Shown: positions 1 to 10,177, numbered from the stretch's first letter. The stretch is DNA of 64,000 nt from Thermococcus sp. 21S7 (GCF_012027615.1 NZ_SNUT01000006.1:62001-126000), one strand, 5' to 3'. Program-made: numbers and translations. The notes: a model not told the origin generated them from the sequence alone.

Positions 1-1
1 C

Positions 2-979
2 GGCGATGTGGTTGTGTGGAAGCCATCAACGAAGGCCCCTCTGACCGCAATAGCAACCACCAAAATCGTCAACAGCGTCCTTGAGCGCCACGGCCTTCCG
101 CCGATATTCTTCCTTGTAACCGGCAGAGGTTCTACCGTCGGCAACTGGATGGCGGAAGACAAGAGGCTGCCGCTGATATCTTTCACCGGCTCGACCGCAA
201 CAGGGAGAAAGGTGTATGAGAAGGTCGCAAAGCGCATTGGAAGGGCAATACTCGAACTCGGCGGGAACAACGCAGCTATAGTCAGCGATAAGGCGGACAT
301 GAGGATTGCGCTCAAGGGAGTCGCTTTTGGAGCCCTCGCAACTGCCGGACAGAGATGTACAACAACCCGCCGCTTAATTCTGCATGAAAGAATCTACGGC
401 GAGTTCCTGGACAAGCTGATAAAAGTGTACAAGGGCGTGAAAATCGGCAATCCATTCGAGCCGGATACGCTGATTGGGCCTCTAATAGACGAAGAGGCCG
501 TTAAGAAGTACGAGGAGGCCGTAGAGAGAGCAGTTGCAGAGGGAGGCAGGATTCTCTATGGCGGAAAGAGACTGGAGGGCTGCTACGTTATGCCCACGAT
601 AATCGAAGCGCACCCGGATATGGAGGTAGTGAGGGAAGAAACATTCGCTCCAATACTCTATGTCTTCAAGTACTCCACCATCGAGGAGGCCCTTGAACTC
701 AACAACTCGGTTCCACAGGGTCTCTCTTCTGCAATATTCACGAACGACCTGAGGGAAGCGGAGTACTTCCTAGCCCATTCCGACTGCGGCATAGCCAACG
801 TAAACACGAGCACCGCTGGAGCGGAGATAGGCGGAGCGTTCGGAGGGGAAAAAGACACCGGGGTCGGAAGAGAGGCGGGAAGTGACGCGTGGAAGTTCTA
901 CGCAAGGAGGCAGACTGCAACTGTGAATTACAGTGAGGACCTCCCTCTTGCACAGGGGGTTAAATTTGATATTGAATGA
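2..979 (+). CDS. ALDH7-type aldehyde dehydrogenase, 5' end cut by window edge
   Basis: NAD(P)-dependent oxidation of an aldehyde to the acid. The ALDH7 (antiquitin) family is known for alpha-aminoadipic semialdehyde in lysine breakdown. The frame is open from base 2 and the residues before the first internal GTG (base 8) already fit the family, so the real start lies left of the window; about a third of a normal 500-residue enzyme is missing. Visible are the WKPS cofactor region, FTGST, the general-base Glu in ELGGNN, the nucleophile Cys in GQRCTTTRR, and the ALDH7-type ending with EIGGAFGGEK and DLPLAQG. The next dehydrogenase starts 12 bases after this stop, so the two are probably co-transcribed. 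The family call is firm; the substrate is inferred. Confidence 0.88.
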   Translation, partial: GDVVVWKPSTKAPLTAIATTKIVNSVLERHGLPPIFFLVTGRGSTVGNWMAEDKRLPLISFTGSTATGRKVYEKVAKRIGRAILELGGNNAAIVSDKADMRIALKGVAFGALATAGQRCTTTRRLILHERIYGEFLDKLIKVYKGVKIGNPFEPDTLIGPLIDEEAVKKYEEAVERAVAEGGRILYGGKRLEGCYVMPTIIEAHPDMEVVREETFAPILYVFKYSTIEEALELNNSVPQGLSSAIFTNDLREAEYFLAHSDCGIANVNTSTAGAEIGGAFGGEKDTGVGREAGSDAWKFYARRQTATVNYSEDLPLAQGVKFDIE

Positions 980-990
980 GGTGGCGAGGT

Positions 991-2586
991 ATGATATGGG
1001 CAGTTGAGAAGCCGAAAAATGAGATGGACAGCATACTGAGCTACTCCAGCGGAACAAAGGAAAGGGAGGAGCTTCTGAGAGAAATCGAAAGGATCAAGAA
1101 AACGACCGAAGAAATTCCCCTGATCATCGGAGGGAGGAAGGTAAAAACCGGGGAGGTTATAGAGATAAGGGCCCCACACGACCATGATGTTGTGCTCGCA
1201 AAAGCTCACTTGGCTGGAGAGGATGAGCTGAAAGAGGCAATAGAATGTGCCCTTTCAGCATGGGAGGATTGGTCCGAGCTGGACTGGTACCACAGGGTTG
1301 CAATATTCCGTAAGGCTGCAGATCTGCTTGCCGGAAAGTACAGGAAAAGAAACATTGCAGCGATAATGATGAACCTCTCAAAGAACCCCTACGAGGCAGA
1401 GATCGACCTGGCAGAGCTTGTCGATTTCTGGAGGTTCAACCCCTACTACATCAGATTTATCTACGAGCAACAGCCGGACCAGGCGCCAGGGGAGATGAAC
1501 AGAACCGACTGGCGTCCCCTAGAGGGATTCATACTCGCAGTTACACCCTTCAACTTCTACTCCATTGGAGGAAACCTGCCAACTGCACCGGCGATGGTTG
1601 GAAACGTCGCCCTCTGGAAGCCTTCCCGCTCTGTGATATTCGCAAACTTTGAAATAATGAAGATACTCATGGAGGCGGGACTCCCAGATGGCGTTATAAA
1701 CTTCGTACCGTTTCCAAGCAAATGGTCCGACGTTGTTCTAAGCCACCCCGACTTCGCTGGACTTCACTTCACAGGAAGCTATGAAACCCTCGTCAAACTC
1801 TGGAGGAAAATAAGCGAAAACATCACCAGATACAAGAACATCCCGAGGATCGTGGGCGAAACTGGGGGGAAGGACTTCGTATTCGTCCACAGCTCCGCGG
1901 ACGTGAAAGCAGTTGTGACGAACATAATCCGTGGCGGCTTCGGTTATCAGGGTCAGAAGTGCTCAGCCGTTTCAAGGGTTTACGTTCCGAAGAGTCTGTG
2001 GCCGGCCATTAGGGAGGGCCTCCTTGCGGAGCTGCCCAGAATCAAGTACGGCCCCGTTGATGATCTGAGCAACTACATGGGTGCGGTCATAGATGAGGGG
2101 GCATTTAAGAAAATCGTGTCGTACATAGAGTACGCCAAAGCACATCCCGAGGAGTATGAGATTATCTACGGAGGCCACTACGACTCGGGCAAGGGCTGGT
2201 TCATCGAGCCGACGGTTATCCTCACGGGGAATCCAAAAGGAAAGCTTATGACCGAGGAAATATTCGGGCCCGTTGTGACGGTCTATGTCTACGACGACGA
2301 CAAATACGAAGAGACACTCCGCCTGTGCAGCGAAACCTCACCGTACGGCCTCACAGGCTCAATCTTCGCCAGGGACAGGTATGCAATAGTGAAGGCCGAA
2401 AAGATGCTCAGATACGCGGCAGGGAATTTCTACATAAACGATAAGCCTACCGGGGCAATCGTTGGCAGACAGCCCTTCGGCGGTTCGAGATGGAGCGGAA
2501 CCAACGACAAAGCCGGTTCATGGCTCAACCTGCTCAGGTGGCTCAATCCCAGAACTATAAAGGAAACACTTGCTCCCAAGAAGTGA
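991..2586 (+). CDS. Delta-1-pyrroline-5-carboxylate dehydrogenase-like (ALDH4 family)
   Basis: Predicted to oxidise glutamate semialdehyde (open form of P5C) to glutamate, the second step of proline breakdown. The 531 residues carry PFNFYSIGGNLPTAPA, the general-base Glu in GETGGKDF and the catalytic Cys in GQKCSAVSRVYVP, a combination typical of ALDH4/P5C dehydrogenase. The C-terminal GRQPFGGSRWSGTNDKAG block also fits. An in-frame ATG at 976 overlaps the previous stop, but AGGTGG at 980-985 sits at the right distance from ATG 991, so I prefer 991. It forms a pair with the ALDH7 gene upstream; no proline dehydrogenase is visible in this window. Confidence 0.87.
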   Translation: MIWAVEKPKNEMDSILSYSSGTKEREELLREIERIKKTTEEIPLIIGGRKVKTGEVIEIRAPHDHDVVLAKAHLAGEDELKEAIECALSAWEDWSELDWYHRVAIFRKAADLLAGKYRKRNIAAIMMNLSKNPYEAEIDLAELVDFWRFNPYYIRFIYEQQPDQAPGEMNRTDWRPLEGFILAVTPFNFYSIGGNLPTAPAMVGNVALWKPSRSVIFANFEIMKILMEAGLPDGVINFVPFPSKWSDVVLSHPDFAGLHFTGSYETLVKLWRKISENITRYKNIPRIVGETGGKDFVFVHSSADVKAVVTNIIRGGFGYQGQKCSAVSRVYVPKSLWPAIREGLLAELPRIKYGPVDDLSNYMGAVIDEGAFKKIVSYIEYAKAHPEEYEIIYGGHYDSGKGWFIEPTVILTGNPKGKLMTEEIFGPVVTVYVYDDDKYEETLRLCSETSPYGLTGSIFARDRYAIVKAEKMLRYAAGNFYINDKPTGAIVGRQPFGGSRWSGTNDKAGSWLNLLRWLNPRTIKETLAPKK

Positions 2587-2620
2587 CAGAACAGATTTCT
2601 CATTTCCTTTTTGACCCAAC

Positions 2621-2629
2621 TTTTTAAAC
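2621..2629 (+). promoter_or_regulatory. TATA box for the helicase-taw3 operon
   Basis: TTTTTAAAC lies about 35 bases before the ATG at 2660, which puts the expected transcript start near 2650 with a very short leader holding GGGGAAGAG. Confidence 0.5.
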
Positions 2630-2659
2630 TCCCTTTCTCCTCCCAGATTGGGGAAGAGA

Positions 2660-4630
2660 ATGGAGCCTGAAAGATTTATTGCCCGCCTTAAGGTACTCGT
2701 TGAGATGGAGCGTAAGGCCGAGATAGAGGCCATGCGCCTAGAGATGAAAAGGCTGAGCGGACGCGAGAGGGAGAAAGTCGGGAGGGCCGTTCTGGGACTC
2801 AACGGAAAGGTCGTTGGGGAGGAGCTGGGATATTTTCTGGTGAAATACGGCCGAGATCGAGAGATAAAAACGGAGATAAGTGTTGGCGACCTCATCGTTG
2901 TGAGCAGGCGAGACCCGCTGAAGAGCGACCTGGTTGGAACGGTCGTCGAGAAGGGGAAGCGCTTCATAACGGTCGCCCTTGAAACCGTCCCGGAGTGGGC
3001 TTTGAAGGGAGTCCGCATCGACCTGTACGCCAACGACATAACCTTCAAGCGCTGGCTTGAGAACCTCGACAACCTTCGAGAGAGTGGGAGAAACGCCTTA
3101 GAGCTCTACCTCGGTTTGAGAGAGCCGGAGGAGGGCGAAGAAGTCGAGTTCGCGCCCTTTGACAAGAGCTTGAACGCGAGCCAGAAGAGGGCGGTTGCCA
3201 AAGCCCTCGGAAGCCCGGACTTCTTCCTGATTCACGGCCCGTTCGGAACCGGCAAGACGAGGACTCTCGCCGAGCTGATACGGCAGGAGGTGGAGAGGGG
3301 CAACAAGGTTCTGGCAACGGCCGAAAGCAACGTGGCAGTCGATAACCTCGTCGAGCGCCTGGTTAATTCCGGCCTGAAGGTCGTCCGCGTCGGCCACCCG
3401 AGCAGAGTCTCAAAGAGCCTCCACGAGACGACCTTAGCTTACCTCATAACCCAGCACGAGCTCTACGGCGAGCTGAGGGAGTTGAGGGTTATCGGCCAGA
3501 ATCTAGCGGAAAAGCGCGACACGTTCACCAAACCATCGCCGAAGTACAGGCGCGGACTGAGCGACAAGGAGATACTCAGGCTGGCCTCGAAGGGCATCGG
3601 GACGAGGGGTGTTCCGGCAAGGCTGATCCGGGAGATGGCGGAGTGGATCAAGATCAACCGGCAGGTCCAGAAGACCTTCGACGATGCCAGGAAGCTTGAG
3701 GAGAGAATCGCAAGGGATATAATCAGGGAGGCGGACGTTGTTTTAACGACGAACTCCTCCGCGGGCCTCGATGTCGTTGACTACGGTTCCTACGACGTGG
3801 CGATAATAGACGAGGCCACTCAGGCGACTATACCGAGCGTCCTCATACCCATAAACAGGGCGAGGCGGTTCGTTTTGGCCGGAGACCACAAGCAACTGCC
3901 CCCGACGATACTCAGCGAGAAGGCGAAGGAGCTTAGCAAGACGCTCTTCGAGGGCCTGATTGAGCGCTATCCCGGGAAGAGCGAGATGCTCACAGTCCAG
4001 TACAGAATGAACGAAAGACTCATGGAGTTCCCGAGCAGGGAGTTCTACAACGGTAGAATAGAGGCGGACGAGAGCATCAAGGGGATAACCCTCGCCGACC
4101 TCGGGGTTAAAAGCCCCGCGCGCGATGGTTCGTGGGACGAAGTCCTCAGGCCGGAGAACGTCCTGGTCTTCGTGGACACCTCTGGAAGGGAAGACCGCTT
4201 CGAGAGGCAGCGCTATGGGAGCGAGAGCAGGGAGAACCCGCTTGAGGCGAGGCTGGTTAAGGAAACAGCTGAGGGACTTCTGGAGCTCGGCCTCAGGCCG
4301 GAGTGGATTGGAGTGATTACCCCCTACGACGACCAGCGCGACCTTATACGCTCGTTCCTGCCTGAGGAGGTCGAGGTGAAGACGGTCGACGGCTACCAAG
4401 GGCGGGAGAAGGAGGTAATCGTCCTGTCCTTCGTCCGCTCCAACGGGAAGGGCGAGCTTGGTTTCTTAAAGGATTTGAGAAGGTTAAACGTCTCGCTGAC
4501 GAGGGCCAAGAGGAAGCTGATTTTGATAGGCGATTCCTCGACTTTGAGTGCCCATCCAACTTATAAACGGCTGGTGGAGTTTGTGGATGAGAGGGAGACT
4601 GTGGTCGATGCCGGAAAGCTGGAGGTGTGA
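2660..4630 (+). CDS. Superfamily 1B helicase, Upf1/IGHMBP2-like
   Basis: ATP-driven DNA/RNA helicase. The N-terminal ~150 residues match the small beta-barrel region before the motor in IGHMBP2-type helicases. Then come Walker A GPFGTGKT, motif Ia [11 protein letters not shown], Walker B DEATQA, the QYRMNE motif IV region, [12 protein letters not shown] (motif V) and [10 protein letters not shown] (motif VI), so all SF1 motifs look intact. Length (656 residues) is normal for archaeal members. A TTG lies 12 bases upstream (2648), but ATG 2660 has GGGG at 2650-2653 as its ribosome-binding site. taw3 starts 3 bases after this stop, so the two are co-transcribed. The exact nucleic-acid substrate is unknown. 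Confidence 0.88.
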   Translation: MEPERFIARLKVLVEMERKAEIEAMRLEMKRLSGREREKVGRAVLGLNGKVVGEELGYFLVKYGRDREIKTEISVGDLIVVSRRDPLKSDLVGTVVEKGKRFITVALETVPEWALKGVRIDLYANDITFKRWLENLDNLRESGRNALELYLGLREPEEGEEVEFAPFDKSLNASQKRAVAKALGSPDFFLIHGPFGTGKTRTLAELIRQEVERGNKVLATAESNVAVDNLVERLVNSGLKVVRVGHPSRVSKSLHETTLAYLITQHELYGELRELRVIGQNLAEKRDTFTKPSPKYRRGLSDKEILRLASKGIGTRGVPARLIREMAEWIKINRQVQKTFDDARKLEERIARDIIREADVVLTTNSSAGLDVVDYGSYDVAIIDEATQATIPSVLIPINRARRFVLAGDHKQLPPTILSEKAKELSKTLFEGLIERYPGKSEMLTVQYRMNERLMEFPSREFYNGRIEADESIKGITLADLGVKSPARDGSWDEVLRPENVLVFVDTSGREDRFERQRYGSESRENPLEARLVKETAEGLLELGLRPEWIGVITPYDDQRDLIRSFLPEEVEVKTVDGYQGREKEVIVLSFVRSNGKGELGFLKDLRRLNVSLTRAKRKLILIGDSSTLSAHPTYKRLVEFVDERETVVDAGKLEV

Positions 4631-4633
4631 GTG

Positions 4634-5236
4634 ATGTTCCTCTACACCAAAAACTTCGATGAGCAGAAAGCTAGAGCGATGGAAGGCCTCAGGCAGGCCT
4701 TGGAAGAGGGCAAGGTGGATGAGGACATAATCCCGCTACTCGATAAAATCAACTCCCTTGAGAACTACTTCACCACCTCCTCGTGCTCGGGCAGGATTTC
4801 GGTCATGGAGATGCCGGACTTCGGGGACAAGGTGAACTCCGTCTGGCTCGGCAAGTGGCACCGCGAGGTTACCGTTGAGGAGATCCTCGATGCCATAGGA
4901 AAGCACTCAAAGGGCCAGCTCTGGTTCCTGGTCAGGAGTCCGATTCTTCACGTCGGGGCGAGAACCATGGAGGACGCTGTAAAACTTCTCAACCTCGCCA
5001 TCGGGCTGGGCTTCAAGTACTCGAACATCAAGAGCGTGAGTCACAAGAAGCTCCTCGTTGAGATACGCTCCACCGAGAGGATGGACGTTCCGCTTGGCTC
5101 TGATGGAGAGCTCTGGGTGGACGGCGAATACATCGAGAGGATCGTTGCCCTCGCCAACTCCCAGGTGAGGCGCTTCAAGGGGAAGCTGAAGAGGCTGGAA
5201 GAGGAAATAGACAAGCTTACCCCTCAAGCCCCCTGA
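4634..5236 (+). CDS. taw3: tRNA(Phe) wyosine-modification methyltransferase Taw3/TYW3
   Basis: Methylates the 4-demethylwyosine intermediate at G37 of tRNA(Phe), a late step of wyosine synthesis. The 200-residue protein has the TYW3 signature: SSCSGRISV near residue 53, KWHRE near 75, WFLVRSPILHV near 95 and KYSNIKSVSHKKLLVEIRS near 135. The tail (RRFKGKLKRLEEEIDKL) is helical and basic. GTG at 4631 is possible, but ATG 4634 is better spaced from GGAGGTG at 4621-4627, which overlaps the helicase 3' end. The last 20 bases overlap the 3' end of the convergent permease gene, so the two transcripts are antisense to each other there. Confidence 0.92.
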   Translation: MFLYTKNFDEQKARAMEGLRQALEEGKVDEDIIPLLDKINSLENYFTTSSCSGRISVMEMPDFGDKVNSVWLGKWHREVTVEEILDAIGKHSKGQLWFLVRSPILHVGARTMEDAVKLLNLAIGLGFKYSNIKSVSHKKLLVEIRSTERMDVPLGSDGELWVDGEYIERIVALANSQVRRFKGKLKRLEEEIDKLTPQAP

Positions 5237-5900
5237 ATCTGGCCAGGAAGAGCAGGCCGGTGAGCCCCCAGAAGGCCGTCACGAGGAGGTTCCCGGGATC
5301 GCCGTTCCCGGATATCAGCCGTGAGGCGCTCACCGTCGGGAGGAGCATAAGGATTCTGGCAAGGCCATCGGGCAGAACGCTTGGGGGATAGTAGACCGGC
5401 GGGAACACCGTGAGGCCGGTCACGAGTATGTTCGAGAGCCTTATCGTTCTAACGGGTTCCTTCATCCTCACGCCAAGGAGGAAGCCTATCCCTGCACCCC
5501 ACAGCCAGAGGGATACCACACCAAGGAGCATCCCGGGGAGTGCCCGGACTCCAAGGCGCGTGAGGAGGAGAACCGTGAGGAGAAGGACGTAGGGAAGAGC
5601 GGGAACGCTCATTCCTATGGAAATCCCCAGGGCTTTCTTCCAGCCGCTTCCCGGGAGGGACATGAGGATGTCGTAGAACCTCGAACGCGTCTTCATTCCG
5701 ACCAGCTCTATCGCAAGGTCCGCTATGCCGACCCCAGCTATGAAGCTGACGACCGCTCCGGCTAGAGCTGTGTTCAAAAACCTGCCTCCGCTCACGACGT
5801 AGACTATGAAGATGAAGGAGAGCGGCTGAATGGCGAAGCTGATGAGGGAGAACCTCCCCCTGGTTAATGCCCTGGCGTAGTACTCAATCAGCGCCATCAT
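5217..5900 (-). CDS. ABC-2 type transporter permease
   Basis: Membrane half of an ABC exporter. About six hydrophobic helices span the 227 residues (for example near LISFAIQPLSFIFIVYVV, GAVVSFIAGVGIADLAIEL and VSLWLWGAGIGFLLGV), as in ABC-2 permeases that export drugs, lipids or glycans. The ATG at 5900 is preferred: GGGTGGT lies just upstream inside the ATPase gene, and the permease start overlaps the ATPase stop by 17 bases, giving translational coupling. A longer frame from 5924 is less likely. Substrate unknown. Confidence 0.8.
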   Translation of the reverse strand: MMALIEYYARALTRGRFSLISFAIQPLSFIFIVYVVSGGRFLNTALAGAVVSFIAGVGIADLAIELVGMKTRSRFYDILMSLPGSGWKKALGISIGMSVPALPYVLLLTVLLLTRLGVRALPGMLLGVVSLWLWGAGIGFLLGVRMKEPVRTIRLSNILVTGLTVFPPVYYPPSVLPDGLARILMLLPTVSASRLISGNGDPGNLLVTAFWGLTGLLFLARFRGLEG

Positions 5901-6765
5901 CGAGACCACCCGCGATGAAAACATCCTCTATCGTCAGGCTCTCCCTTCTGAAGGGTATTCCCGCACTTTCGAGGGCTTCCATTATCTCCTTCTCTTCACC
6001 CCCCGAGCGGGTGTAGATGTAGACCCTTCTCCCGGCTTTTTTCAGGAGAAAGCCCTCAAGCTCAACGTCTTCAAAGGCTACTATCTTCGAATGAAGACCG
6101 CTCAGGTAGTCCCTCGCGACCCTCTCGGGCCTTCCGAAGGCCTTTATCTTCCCGTCCTTCAGGAGGAGAACGCGGTCGCAGACGCTCGATATCTCGTTGA
6201 GGTAGTGGCTGGTGAGGACTATCGTCGATTCCTCGGCCTTTTTCCGGAGAACCTCCCACAGGTTGAGTCTGTTCTCGACGTCCAGGCCAACGGTGGGCTC
6301 GTCAAGGAAGTAGAGCCTGGCATGGGCCGAGAGGACCATGGCCAGCAGGGCCCTCCTGACCATGCCCCCAGAAAGGGTGGACATAGGTTCGTCCGCGTAC
6401 TCTATCCCAAAGAGTTCCATGGCATCGTCCGCAATCCTTCTGGCTTCGTCCCTCCCAAGCCCCCTCATCCGGAGGTAGTGGTAGACGTAGTCCCTCGGGG
6501 TGAGCGTGTAGAAGTGGGCCTTGACGTCCTGGGGGAGGAGCGCGAAAAGGTCTTTTGCCTCGCAGGGCCTCCTTCCAAAAATCCGGACTTCACCGGAGTC
6601 AGGCTTCAGGAGACAGACCAGAATCCTTATCAGCGTCGTCTTTCCGGCACCGTTCGGCCCGATTATGCCCACTATCTCGCCCTCTTGCACGGTGAAGGAA
6701 ACGTCGCTGAGGGCCTTCTTTGAGCCGTACCATTTGGAGAGGCCTCTTACTTCAATGGAGGGCAT
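5884..6765 (-). CDS. ABC transporter ATP-binding protein
   Basis: Drives the adjacent ABC-2 permease. Motifs in order: Walker A GPNGAGKTT (residues ~36-44), Q-loop LLPQDV, signature LSGGMVRR (~135), Walker B LYFLDEP (~155), H-switch TSHYL (~190). The C-terminal ~80 residues after the core form a regulatory extension common in drug/lipid exporters. No strong ribosome-binding site precedes the ATG at 6765. A TATA-like ATAAACC near 6796-6802 suggests a short leader. It forms a two-gene operon with the permease. Confidence 0.87.
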   Translation of the reverse strand: MPSIEVRGLSKWYGSKKALSDVSFTVQEGEIVGIIGPNGAGKTTLIRILVCLLKPDSGEVRIFGRRPCEAKDLFALLPQDVKAHFYTLTPRDYVYHYLRMRGLGRDEARRIADDAMELFGIEYADEPMSTLSGGMVRRALLAMVLSAHARLYFLDEPTVGLDVENRLNLWEVLRKKAEESTIVLTSHYLNEISSVCDRVLLLKDGKIKAFGRPERVARDYLSGLHSKIVAFEDVELEGFLLKKAGRRVYIYTRSGGEEKEIMEALESAGIPFRRESLTIEDVFIAGGLDDGAD

Positions 6766-6835
6766 ACAAGAAAAGTTCAGGGGGAACTAAAAAAGGTTTA
6801 TGCCTACCAGTTGTATTATGGCCGTCCAATCAAGG

Positions 6836-8197
6836 CTAAAGCATCAGTAGGAACCACTCATTTGGGAGCCATATTATATTGCCCCTCCGTTTGAATGCTC
6901 CACCGTGCACCACAACCCCTCTATCGGCTTTTACCTTCCTCATGGTCCTCCTAACCTGTCTGTCGTCCTTCTCCCCCCATCCAACCTCGATAACGACCTT
7001 TTCCCGGGGTGTGCTCAGTATGAAGTCGGCCCCTCCTTTGCTGGCGTCATATGTTACCAGGCCAAGGTTTCTGCCAGCCATGAGGTACAGGTAAAGGGCA
7101 ACGGCATCCTCAAGCAGGTTCCCGAGAGTTTTCTCGTCCGTCTCAAGAAAACCGAAGCGGTTTAGGATAGCCGCTCTAAGGGCGGGGGCAAGAAACTTGT
7201 ACTTGGGAGTTTTTCTCACAGCCTTTCCGAGCGAGCCGTATGCCCTCACAGGAAATATAACCTCAAGGGCCTCAAGGGCTGAGAGGAGTTTGGCCAAAAC
7301 CGGCCTTGAAATCCCCAGTCTCGCCGTCAGCCTGTCGTAATTCAAGCTCTCACCCGAGGCCAGCATGAGCATCAAGGAAAAAGCCTTCTCCAGAATCTCT
7401 CTAGAGAATCCAGCGTTCGCCAGATCCCAGTGAACTATACGCTCCACTATCGAATATGCGTCCTCTAATGGTTCCCTCGAAGACAGTGCTAAAGGAAGGG
7501 AACCGGAGACGAGGTATCTTTCAACTTCAATCGGGTCAAACCCCAGGAGAACCTCCCGAATCTTTTCCTCTATTCCATCTGCCTCGCCAGTTAGCAGGAG
7601 TTTTTTAAGGTCGTCCTTTATCCAAGCATCGGTGTGAATCCCCTTTAGATGAAGATACTCCGTAAACGTCAGAGGTGTGACGTGAAGTCTCTTTGCCCTT
7701 CTTGCCAAATCGGTGCTGAGCTTTATTTCCATGGCCGAAGAACCCGTCGCAACTACAACCAGGTTCTTCGCCCTGTCGTGGGCAACCTTCAAAGCCAGAT
7801 CCCAGTTTTCGTCGTAGTGAACCTCATCAAGGAGAAAAACTGTTGGCTCGCTCAGCTCCTCAAGTCTCTCGCCGATGGCGTGCTCGTAGCTCTCGAAGAC
7901 ATCCATGAGGCGGAAACCAAGCATTTTAATCTCATCCACGGAGACGTAGATAATTCTCTTCTCACTTACCCTGCCAAGGAGCTTGAAGTAAAGCTGGGCC
8001 AGCATCGTGGTCTTTCCCACCCCCCTGAGCCCGTGGAGTAAGATGACCCTGCTCTCCCCCGAGTTCAGGCTAATCTCCACTTCTTCAAATAATCGTTTCA
8101 CCATATCCCTCTCGGGTAGGGGTTTTCCGCTCTTGAGGGCGAACTTCTCCAGCCGCTTTCCGCTGAGGGTTAGGATTCTGCGCATATATTCTTCCAT
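6836..8197 (-). CDS. AAA ATPase with C-terminal DUF4143-type domain
   Basis: Member of the large archaeal ATPase family (AAA_14 plus DUF4143). The N-terminus has Walker A GLRGVGKTT (~55-63), Walker B VFLLDEVHYDENW (~120) and sensor VVATGSSAMEIK (~148). A winged-helix-like middle (LTARLGISRPVLAKLLSALE) follows. The C-terminal part ends in ADFILSTPREKVVIEVGWG, which has the D-E-K spacing of a restriction-endonuclease-like fold. Function in this family is unproven; repair, regulation or mobile-element links have been proposed. Start ATG 8197 has GGTGGG upstream. The leader contains repeated TTAGTT/AGTTAA motifs (8215-8275) that could be an autoregulatory site. Confidence 0.8.
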   Translation of the reverse strand: MEEYMRRILTLSGKRLEKFALKSGKPLPERDMVKRLFEEVEISLNSGESRVILLHGLRGVGKTTMLAQLYFKLLGRVSEKRIIYVSVDEIKMLGFRLMDVFESYEHAIGERLEELSEPTVFLLDEVHYDENWDLALKVAHDRAKNLVVVATGSSAMEIKLSTDLARRAKRLHVTPLTFTEYLHLKGIHTDAWIKDDLKKLLLTGEADGIEEKIREVLLGFDPIEVERYLVSGSLPLALSSREPLEDAYSIVERIVHWDLANAGFSREILEKAFSLMLMLASGESLNYDRLTARLGISRPVLAKLLSALEALEVIFPVRAYGSLGKAVRKTPKYKFLAPALRAAILNRFGFLETDEKTLGNLLEDAVALYLYLMAGRNLGLVTYDASKGGADFILSTPREKVVIEVGWGEKDDRQVRRTMRKVKADRGVVVHGGAFKRRGNIIWLPNEWFLLML

Positions 8198-8300
8198 TGA
8201 TCGCCCACCGGGTTTTAGTTAGTTTTAACTTACTTAAACTTTGCTGTTTTAGTTAATCTCAATTTACTAATTTGCACAACATACACTAGAGAAGAATGCT

Positions 8301-8328
8301 AAAGCAAAAATGCCATTACGGTGGCATT
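8301..8328 (-). terminator. Hairpin plus T-run downstream of the thermosome gene
   Basis: On the minus strand AATGCCA (8322-8328), a 6-base loop and TGGCATT (8309-8315) form a perfect 7-bp stem directly followed by a T-rich tract (TTTTTGCTTT). It lies about 78 bases past the thermosome stop, as expected for its transcription end. Confidence 0.5.
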
Positions 8329-8405
8329 AACAGGGGAGAAACTCCAGAAGTCTCAAAGAGAAAATGATTGCAATATTGAGAAAGAAAGGCTAGAATGAAT
8401 CAGAA

Positions 8406-10043
8406 TCAGTCGAGGTCGCTGCTGAAGTCGTTGCCCCCGCTCTCGCCGCCCTTGTCCTTTTCAAGCTTGCTCGCCGCGATGACGTCGTCGATTCTGAGGA
8501 TCATTATTGCCGCCTCGCTGGCGCTCTTGATGGCCTGCTTGGTGACCCTGACCGGGGCGATAACACCGCGCTCCATCATGTCGGCGGGCTCGCCCTCGAA
8601 GACGTCGACGCCGACGGTCGGTCCCTTCTCCTTGTGGGCGGCGATGACCTTCACGAGGGTCTCGATCGGGTCGAGACCGGCGTTCTCGGCGAGGGTCCTC
8701 GGTATAACCTTGAGGGCCTCAGCGAAGGCCTCTATGGCGAGCTGCTCCTTGCCGCCGACCTCCTTGGCGAACTCGTCGAGCCTGATGCTGAGCTCAATCT
8801 CCGGGGCGCCACCGGCGGCGAGTATCTTGCCGTCCTCGACGATGTCCTTGACGACCTTGACGGCGTCCTCAAGGGCGCGCTCAACCTCGTCGACAACGTG
8901 CTCGGTGCCGCCGCGGATGAGTATGGTCACAGCCTTCGGGTTCTTGCAGCCCTCAACGAAGATCATGTTCTCTCCGGCGACCTTCCTCTGCTCGACGAGC
9001 TCGGCCTCACCAAGGTCCTCCGTGGTGAGGTCGCGGACGTTGGTGACGATCTTGGCGCCGGTAGCTTTCGCGAGCTTCTCCATGTCGCTCTTCTTAACCC
9101 TCCTGACGGCGAGGATGCCGTACTTGGCCAGGTAGTGCTGGGCGAGGTCGTCGATGCCCTTCTGGACGAAGACGACGTTAGCTCCGACATCCTTAATCTT
9201 TTCGACCATCTCGCGGAGCATCTTCTCCTCCTGCTCAAGGAAGGCCTGGAGCTGCTCCGGGCTGGTGATCCTGATCTCGGCGTCGGTCTCGGTCTCCTTG
9301 ACCTCAAGGGCCTCGTTGATGAGCGCAATCTTGGCGTTCTCAATTCTCTTAGGCATGCCGGGGTGGACAACCTCCTTGTCGATGACGACGCCCCTGATGA
9401 GCCTGGTGTCCTTGACGCTGCCGCCCTCCTTCTTCTCGAACTTGATGTTGTCGAGGTCGACCTTGTAGGTGCCGTCGACCTTCTCGGCGACCTGCTTGAC
9501 GGCCTCGACGGCGATGTTGGCGAGGTACTCGCGCTCCTCCTCGGCGGCCTTACCGGTGATGGCGGTGATGGCGGCCTTCTTGAGCATCTCAACGTCGTCA
9601 ACGTCGACGTCCTTGGCTATCTCGTCGAGTATCTCCTGGGCCTTCTCGGCGGCGAGGGCATAACCCTTGATGACTATGCTCGGGTGGATGTTCTGGTCGA
9701 GGAGCTCCTCAGCCTTCCTGAGAAGCTCGCCAGCGATAACAACGGCGGTGGTGGTACCGTCACCCGCCTCCTTGTCCTGAGTCTTGGCGACCTCAACCAT
9801 CATCTTCGCGGCCGGGTGCTGAATGTCCATCTCGTCGAGGATGGTGGCACCGTCGTTGGTGATGACTATGTCTCCGAGGCTGTCGACGAGCATTTTATCC
9901 ATACCCTTCGGGCCAAGGGTGGTTCTAACGGTTTCAGCAATAATCCTCGCGGCAAGAATGTTCAGCCTCTGCGCATCCCTACCAACGTACCTCTGAGTCC
10001 CCTCAGGCAGAATAACAACCGGCTGTCCAGCGAGCTGGGCCAT
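8406..10043 (-). CDS. Thermosome subunit (group II chaperonin)
   Basis: Subunit of the double-ring ATP-dependent archaeal chaperonin that folds cytosolic proteins. The 545 residues show the expected landmarks: [14 protein letters not shown] (~42), ITNDGATIL (~60), the ATPase motif [15 protein letters not shown] (~93), apical helical protrusion region (~245-275), GGAPEIELS (~405) and [12 protein letters not shown] (~475). The C-terminal tail is acidic and Gly/Ser-rich, without the GGM repeats seen in some paralogues. GGAGGTGAGAGG precedes ATG 10043. Thermococcales usually carry one or two subunits; which paralogue this is cannot be told here. Confidence 0.97.
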   Translation of the reverse strand: MAQLAGQPVVILPEGTQRYVGRDAQRLNILAARIIAETVRTTLGPKGMDKMLVDSLGDIVITNDGATILDEMDIQHPAAKMMVEVAKTQDKEAGDGTTTAVVIAGELLRKAEELLDQNIHPSIVIKGYALAAEKAQEILDEIAKDVDVDDVEMLKKAAITAITGKAAEEEREYLANIAVEAVKQVAEKVDGTYKVDLDNIKFEKKEGGSVKDTRLIRGVVIDKEVVHPGMPKRIENAKIALINEALEVKETETDAEIRITSPEQLQAFLEQEEKMLREMVEKIKDVGANVVFVQKGIDDLAQHYLAKYGILAVRRVKKSDMEKLAKATGAKIVTNVRDLTTEDLGEAELVEQRKVAGENMIFVEGCKNPKAVTILIRGGTEHVVDEVERALEDAVKVVKDIVEDGKILAAGGAPEIELSIRLDEFAKEVGGKEQLAIEAFAEALKVIPRTLAENAGLDPIETLVKVIAAHKEKGPTVGVDVFEGEPADMMERGVIAPVRVTKQAIKSASEAAIMILRIDDVIAASKLEKDKGGESGGNDFSSDLD

Positions 10044-10130
10044 CTCCTCTCACCTCCGCCCGTTTTTCTTTTTACCGACGGAGGACTTTTAGTTACAATT
10101 AGTGTTTCCGGTCTATGGTACCTTTGGATT

Positions 10131-10140
10131 ATTTATAAAG
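10131..10140 (-). promoter_or_regulatory. TATA box of the thermosome gene
   Basis: Minus-strand CTTTATAAAT lies about 90 bases before ATG 10043, implying a leader of 60-70 nt. A GGTACC palindrome (10118-10123) sits just downstream; no clear Phr heat-shock site was recognised. Confidence 0.6.
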
Positions 10141-10177
10141 TTTTCGGTCAAGCCCAGAGCAAATCATCCACAAGAAT

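Noticed and set aside
10107-10140. Heat-shock regulator Phr site at the thermosome promoter
   Set aside because: The spacing and sequence of the published Phr site could not be matched convincingly downstream of the TATA box.
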